Of a stretch of DNA of 8,241 nucleotides, positions 6,021-8,241 are shown in pieces. Positions within the stretch are counted from its first letter, which is position 1; each line of letters opens with the position of its first letter. Source of the stretch: Pseudomonadota bacterium (lineage in GTDB: Bacteria > Desulfobacterota > Desulfovibrionia > Desulfovibrionales > Desulfovibrionaceae). The notes beneath the pieces are model-generated. The model saw only the letters and a list, made by a program, of their open reading frames with translations. It was not told the origin of the DNA and ran no database searches. The position numbers and the translations under genes were made by a program. The DNA is taken from NCBI GenBank assembly GCA_023411815.1, contig JAEYOJ010000053.1, positions 1 through 8,241 of the forward strand, given 5' to 3'.

Positions 6021-7208
6021 ATGCACAAGCTCATCTTTCCCATCACCGGCCTGGCCGTCATCTTGCTGCTCGCCCCGGCGGCCCAAGCCTACGACGCCTG
6101 GGCCTGGCTGAAGGCGCGCGTGGCAGGCCGGGAGGCTCCCGTCGTCGAGGCCCAGAGCCACCGCTTCCGTGTGGAGACCGTGGCTGACGGCCTGGAAGGC
6201 CCGTGGGCCATCTGTTTCGTGCCCGACGGGCGCATCCTGGTCACCGAGAAGCCGGGGCGCATCCGCGTCATCGACGCCAAGGGCGGACCGGCCAGGCATC
6301 TCTCGGGCGTGCCCAAGGTCAAGAGCGAAAACCAGGGTGGCCTGCTGGACATCGTGCTTCACCCGGACTTCGAGAAGAACCGCTGGGTCTACCTGAGCTA
6401 CTCGGTTCAGACCGACGGCGGCGACATGACCCAGGTTTCGCGGCACAGGCTTGAGGGCGACAGGCTGACCGACATGCGCGTCATCTTCCGCAGCACGCCC
6501 GTGGACAACGACAAGAACAAGCACTACGGCAGCCGCCTCGCCTTCGGCCAGGACCGCAAGCTCTATGTGACCGTGGGCGAGCGGGGCGAGGGCGACCGGG
6601 CCCAGGACCTCATGCAGCTCAACGGCAAGACCCTGCGCCTCAACGACGACGGCGGCGTGCCCGAGGACAACCCCTTCGTGAACCGCAAGGACGCCAAGCC
6701 GGAAATTTTCAGCTACGGCAACCGCAACTCCCAGGGCATGGCCGTGCACCCGGTCAGCGGGCTCATCTTCCAGACCGAGCACGGCCCGTCCTGGAACGAC
6801 GCTCCGGGCGGCGGCGACGAGGTGAACATCATCGAGGCGGGCAAGAACTACGGCTGGCCGGTCATTCATCATCGCGAGACAAAACCAGGCATGGAGTCGC
6901 CGATCCTGGAATACACTCCGGCCAACGCCCCTGCCGGGTGTACCTTCTACACCGGCCAGGCCTTCCCCACCTGGCGCAACGATTTCTTCTTCGCCACCCT
7001 GGTCGGCAAGAATCTCGTGCGGGTCAAGTTCGACGGCCGCAAACCCGTGGAGCAGGAATTCCTGCTGCAGGACCGCTTCGGGCGGCTGCGCGACGTGGAG
7101 GACGGGCCGGACGGCTACCTCTACGTGCTGACCTCGGAGACCGATGCCTACGGTTCCGGCAGCGAACGCGGCGACCTGCTCCTGCGGTTGGTGCCTGCCG
7201 GCAAGTGA
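6021..7208 (+). CDS. Exported PQQ-dependent aldose sugar dehydrogenase (YliI/Asd-like)
   Basis: The 395-residue precursor begins with a signal peptide: MHK, a hydrophobic run at about 4-18, and cleavage probably after AQA at residue 23. The mature part is a GSDH-type six-bladed beta-propeller. It resembles E. coli YliI (371 residues), a soluble periplasmic enzyme that oxidises aldose sugars with calcium and pyrroloquinoline quinone. Matching blocks are GLEGPWAICFVPDGRILVTE, GGLLDIVLHPDF, HYGSRLAF, QLNGKTLRL, YGNRNSQGMAVHP, GGGDEVNII and GKNYGWP. His168 (in HYGSRLAF) aligns with the catalytic His144 of Acinetobacter s-GDH, and Arg235 (in YGNRNSQG) with the PQQ-contacting Arg228. The C-terminus (RDVEDGPDGYLYVLT) is complete. 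It stands alone behind its own promoter. Substrate and actual PQQ use are inferred from family only; some relatives may bind other ligands. No pqq gene or electron-accepting cytochrome is nearby. Confidence 0.9.
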   Translation: MHKLIFPITGLAVILLLAPAAQAYDAWAWLKARVAGREAPVVEAQSHRFRVETVADGLEGPWAICFVPDGRILVTEKPGRIRVIDAKGGPARHLSGVPKVKSENQGGLLDIVLHPDFEKNRWVYLSYSVQTDGGDMTQVSRHRLEGDRLTDMRVIFRSTPVDNDKNKHYGSRLAFGQDRKLYVTVGERGEGDRAQDLMQLNGKTLRLNDDGGVPEDNPFVNRKDAKPEIFSYGNRNSQGMAVHPVSGLIFQTEHGPSWNDAPGGGDEVNIIEAGKNYGWPVIHHRETKPGMESPILEYTPANAPAGCTFYTGQAFPTWRNDFFFATLVGKNLVRVKFDGRKPVEQEFLLQDRFGRLRDVEDGPDGYLYVLTSETDAYGSGSERGDLLLRLVPAGK

Positions 7209-7224
7209 ACCGCCTCGGCAATGA

Positions 7225-7248
7225 AAGGCCGGCCCGAGGGCTGGCCTT
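7225..7248 (+). terminator. Probable terminator hairpin after the sugar dehydrogenase gene
   Basis: AAGGCCGGCCC (7225-7235) pairs with GGGCTGGCCTT (7238-7248), an 11-base stem with one G-U pair; the real loop is probably CGAG. It starts 16 bases after the stop codon. Only TTGG follows, so termination by this hairpin alone may be weak. Confidence 0.5.
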
Positions 7249-7282
7249 GGCGCGGAGTGTGATTCGGGACAGGGTAGGGACC

Positions 7283-7333
7283 GAGCCGCTTCTCGCATGA
7301 ATTGCGCGGCTCCAGGGGCGCGTCCGCTCCTGG
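7283..7333. repeat. Two adjacent inverted repeats in the convergent gap
   Basis: GAGCCGC (7283-7289) pairs perfectly with GCGGCTC (7306-7312), and GCA (7295-7297) with TGC (7303-7305) inside its loop. Immediately next, CCAGGGGCG (7312-7320) pairs with CGCTCCTGG (7325-7333), with one G-U pair and a CGTC loop; GGGGTTTCC follows on the plus strand. Together they make a compact structured block of about 50 bases with no gene in it. It may be a back-up terminator or part of a small RNA; nothing decides. Confidence 0.4.
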
Positions 7334-7411
7334 CGGGGTTTCCAAGGGTCTATCCGGATAAAGGGCCTCCTTGGCCGCCGTAGGCACCTCCGACAAGTTC
7401 GCCATGAAACG

Positions 7412-7449
7412 GGAAAGCCCCGCCGGATGTACGTCCGGCGGGGCTTTCC
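7412..7449 (-). terminator. Intrinsic terminator of hcp, possibly bidirectional
   Basis: GGAAAGCCCCGCCGGA (7412-7427) and TCCGGCGGGGCTTTCC (7434-7449) form a perfect 16-base stem with a six-base loop. Read on the minus strand it begins 35 bases after the hcp stop; its descending arm ends in CTTTCC and continues CGTTTC, a modest U-rich tail. On the plus strand the tail is CTTTCCGTTATC, so it could also stop transcripts coming from the sugar dehydrogenase side. Confidence 0.85.
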
Positions 7450-7484
7450 GTTATCTGGTGTGAGGCTTTGCGCTGCGTGTTCGG

Positions 7485-8241
7485 CTAGGCCACGGCCGGC
7501 TCGCTCAGGATGGCCTTCAAATCCTCGTCCGGGGTGCTGATGGGCTTGATGTCGTAGTTCTGCACCAGGAAGTTGACCACGTTGGGCGTCAGGAAGGCCG
7601 GCAGCGTGGGTCCGAGGCGGATGTTCTTGATGCCCAGGTGCAGCAGGGTCAGCAGGATGGCCACGGCCTTCTGCTCGTACCAGGACAGGATCATGGATAG
7701 GGGCAGCTCGTTCACGCCCACGCCGAAGGCCTTGGACAGGGCCACGGCGATCTGGATAGCCGAGTAGGCGTCGTTGCACTGGCCGATGTCGAGCAGGCGC
7801 GGCAGGCCGCCGATGGTGCCCAGGTCCTTGTCGAAGAAGCGGAACTTGCCGCAGGCCAGCGTCAGGATGACCGTATCCTTGGGGGCCTTCTCCACGAACT
7901 CGGTGTAGTAGTTGCGGCCCGGCTTGGCGCCGTCGCAGCCGGCCACGAGGAAGAAGTGCTTGATGGCCCCGGTCTTGACCGCGTCGATGACCTTGTCGGC
8001 CACGCCGAGCACGGTGTTGCGGGCGAAGCCGACCATGACCGAGCCCTTGTCCAGCTCGTCCGTGAAGCCGGGCATCTCCTGGGCGCGGCGGATGACGGCC
8101 GAGAAGTCCTTGGCGCCGCTGGCGTCGGCCGGAACGCTCGGCACGCCGGGCCAGCCCACCAGGCCGGTGGTGAAGATGTTCTTCTCGTAGGTTCCTTGCG
8201 GCTTCTGGATGCAGTTCGTGGTCATGACGATGGGTCCGGGG
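7485..8241 (-). CDS. hcp: Hybrid-cluster protein / hydroxylamine reductase (prismane), C-terminal part (runs off right edge)
   Basis: The visible 251 residues match the C-terminal half of Hcp (about 550 residues), a cytoplasmic iron-sulfur protein with a 4Fe-2S-2O hybrid cluster, known as a hydroxylamine reductase in vitro and as a nitric oxide reductase in E. coli. The frame continues upstream of the Met at 8225 as PGPIV, which joins the family motif PIVMTTNC, so this Met is internal and the gene is cut by the window. Counting from it, the cluster ligands are all present: Cys5 (TTNC), Cys97 (GCDG, the persulfide cysteine in D. vulgaris), Cys125 (ACGKF), Cys150 (GQCND), and Glu184 and Lys186 (WYEQKA). 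Spacings of 28 and 25 between the last three cysteines equal those I recall for the Desulfovibrio protein. The N-terminal 4Fe-4S cysteines, which separate Hcp classes, are outside. No Hcr reductase gene follows downstream. Confidence 0.96.
   Translation of the reverse strand, partial: PGPIVMTTNCIQKPQGTYEKNIFTTGLVGWPGVPSVPADASGAKDFSAVIRRAQEMPGFTDELDKGSVMVGFARNTVLGVADKVIDAVKTGAIKHFFLVAGCDGAKPGRNYYTEFVEKAPKDTVILTLACGKFRFFDKDLGTIGGLPRLLDIGQCNDAYSAIQIAVALSKAFGVGVNELPLSMILSWYEQKAVAILLTLLHLGIKNIRLGPTLPAFLTPNVVNFLVQNYDIKPISTPDEDLKAILSEPAVA

Noticed and set aside
5973..7298. A 441-codon minus-strand frame opposite the sugar dehydrogenase
   Set aside because: It is the antisense shadow of a gene with clear signal peptide and propeller motifs; its product is low-complexity Val/Leu/Gly/His-rich sequence.
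7260..7345. Possible tRNA in the convergent gap
   Set aside because: Stems are present, but there is no cloverleaf with a TTCGAATC-like T-loop, an acceptor stem and an anticodon arm at the right spacing.
7148..7405. An 85-codon minus-strand frame in the convergent gap
   Set aside because: It starts right after the hcp terminator with no ribosome binding site, overlaps the 3' end of the sugar dehydrogenase and runs through hairpins; the product is Pro/Arg-rich without a recognisable fold.
8223..8225. ATG at 8225 as the start of a short 246-residue Hcp-like protein
   Set aside because: The frame continues upstream as PGPIV, completing the conserved Hcp block around TTNC, so the Met is internal and the gene is simply cut by the window edge.

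Overview
The window looks like chromosomal DNA from a high-GC, anaerobic, gram-negative bacterium, most likely a sulfate reducer of the Desulfovibrionales. This is an inference. It rests on a NiFe-hydrogenase-type maturation protease, a hybrid-cluster protein (Hcp), a compact signal peptidase I, strongly G/C-ending codons, and GC-rich double-hairpin elements between genes of a kind I associate with Desulfovibrio-like genomes. No single gene fixes the genus.

Layout. (1) Positions 1-1028, minus strand: the N-terminal 342 residues of a MASE1-type membrane sensor, cut by the left edge just after a coiled-coil linker, so its output domain is not visible. (2) 1029-1282: a divergent intergenic region with a candidate sigma-54 promoter facing right, inverted repeats and a small GC hairpin. 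(3) 1283-4279, plus strand: a tight co-directional group of a hydrogenase maturation protease (M52/HybD-FrhD type), lepA (EF4) and lepB (signal peptidase I), closed by a strong intrinsic terminator at 4305-4334. (4) 4488-5729, plus: moeA, for molybdopterin molybdenumtransferase. (5) 5730-6020: a hairpin-rich gap with a likely extended -10 promoter at its right end. (6) 6021-7208, plus: an exported, YliI/Asd-like PQQ-dependent sugar dehydrogenase. (7) 7209-7484: a convergent gap with four inverted repeats; the rightmost is a strong terminator for the last gene. (8) 7485-8241, minus: the C-terminal 251 residues of Hcp, cut by the right edge.

How the genes fit together. lepA-lepB is the classic translation and secretion pair. 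The protease upstream would cleave the C-terminus of a NiFe hydrogenase large subunit that is not in view. moeA serves molybdenum- or tungsten-pterin enzymes such as formate dehydrogenases. The sugar dehydrogenase acts in the periplasm, and Hcp acts in nitric oxide/nitrosative stress defence. Apart from lepA-lepB these look like independent units.

I did not find a convincing undescribed system. There is no tRNA, rRNA, CRISPR array, insertion sequence or phage gene that I can support. The points most worth a second look are the orphan hydrogenase protease fused into the lepA-lepB transcription unit, the PQQ enzyme in a probable strict anaerobe, and the structured intergenic regions on both sides of that enzyme.
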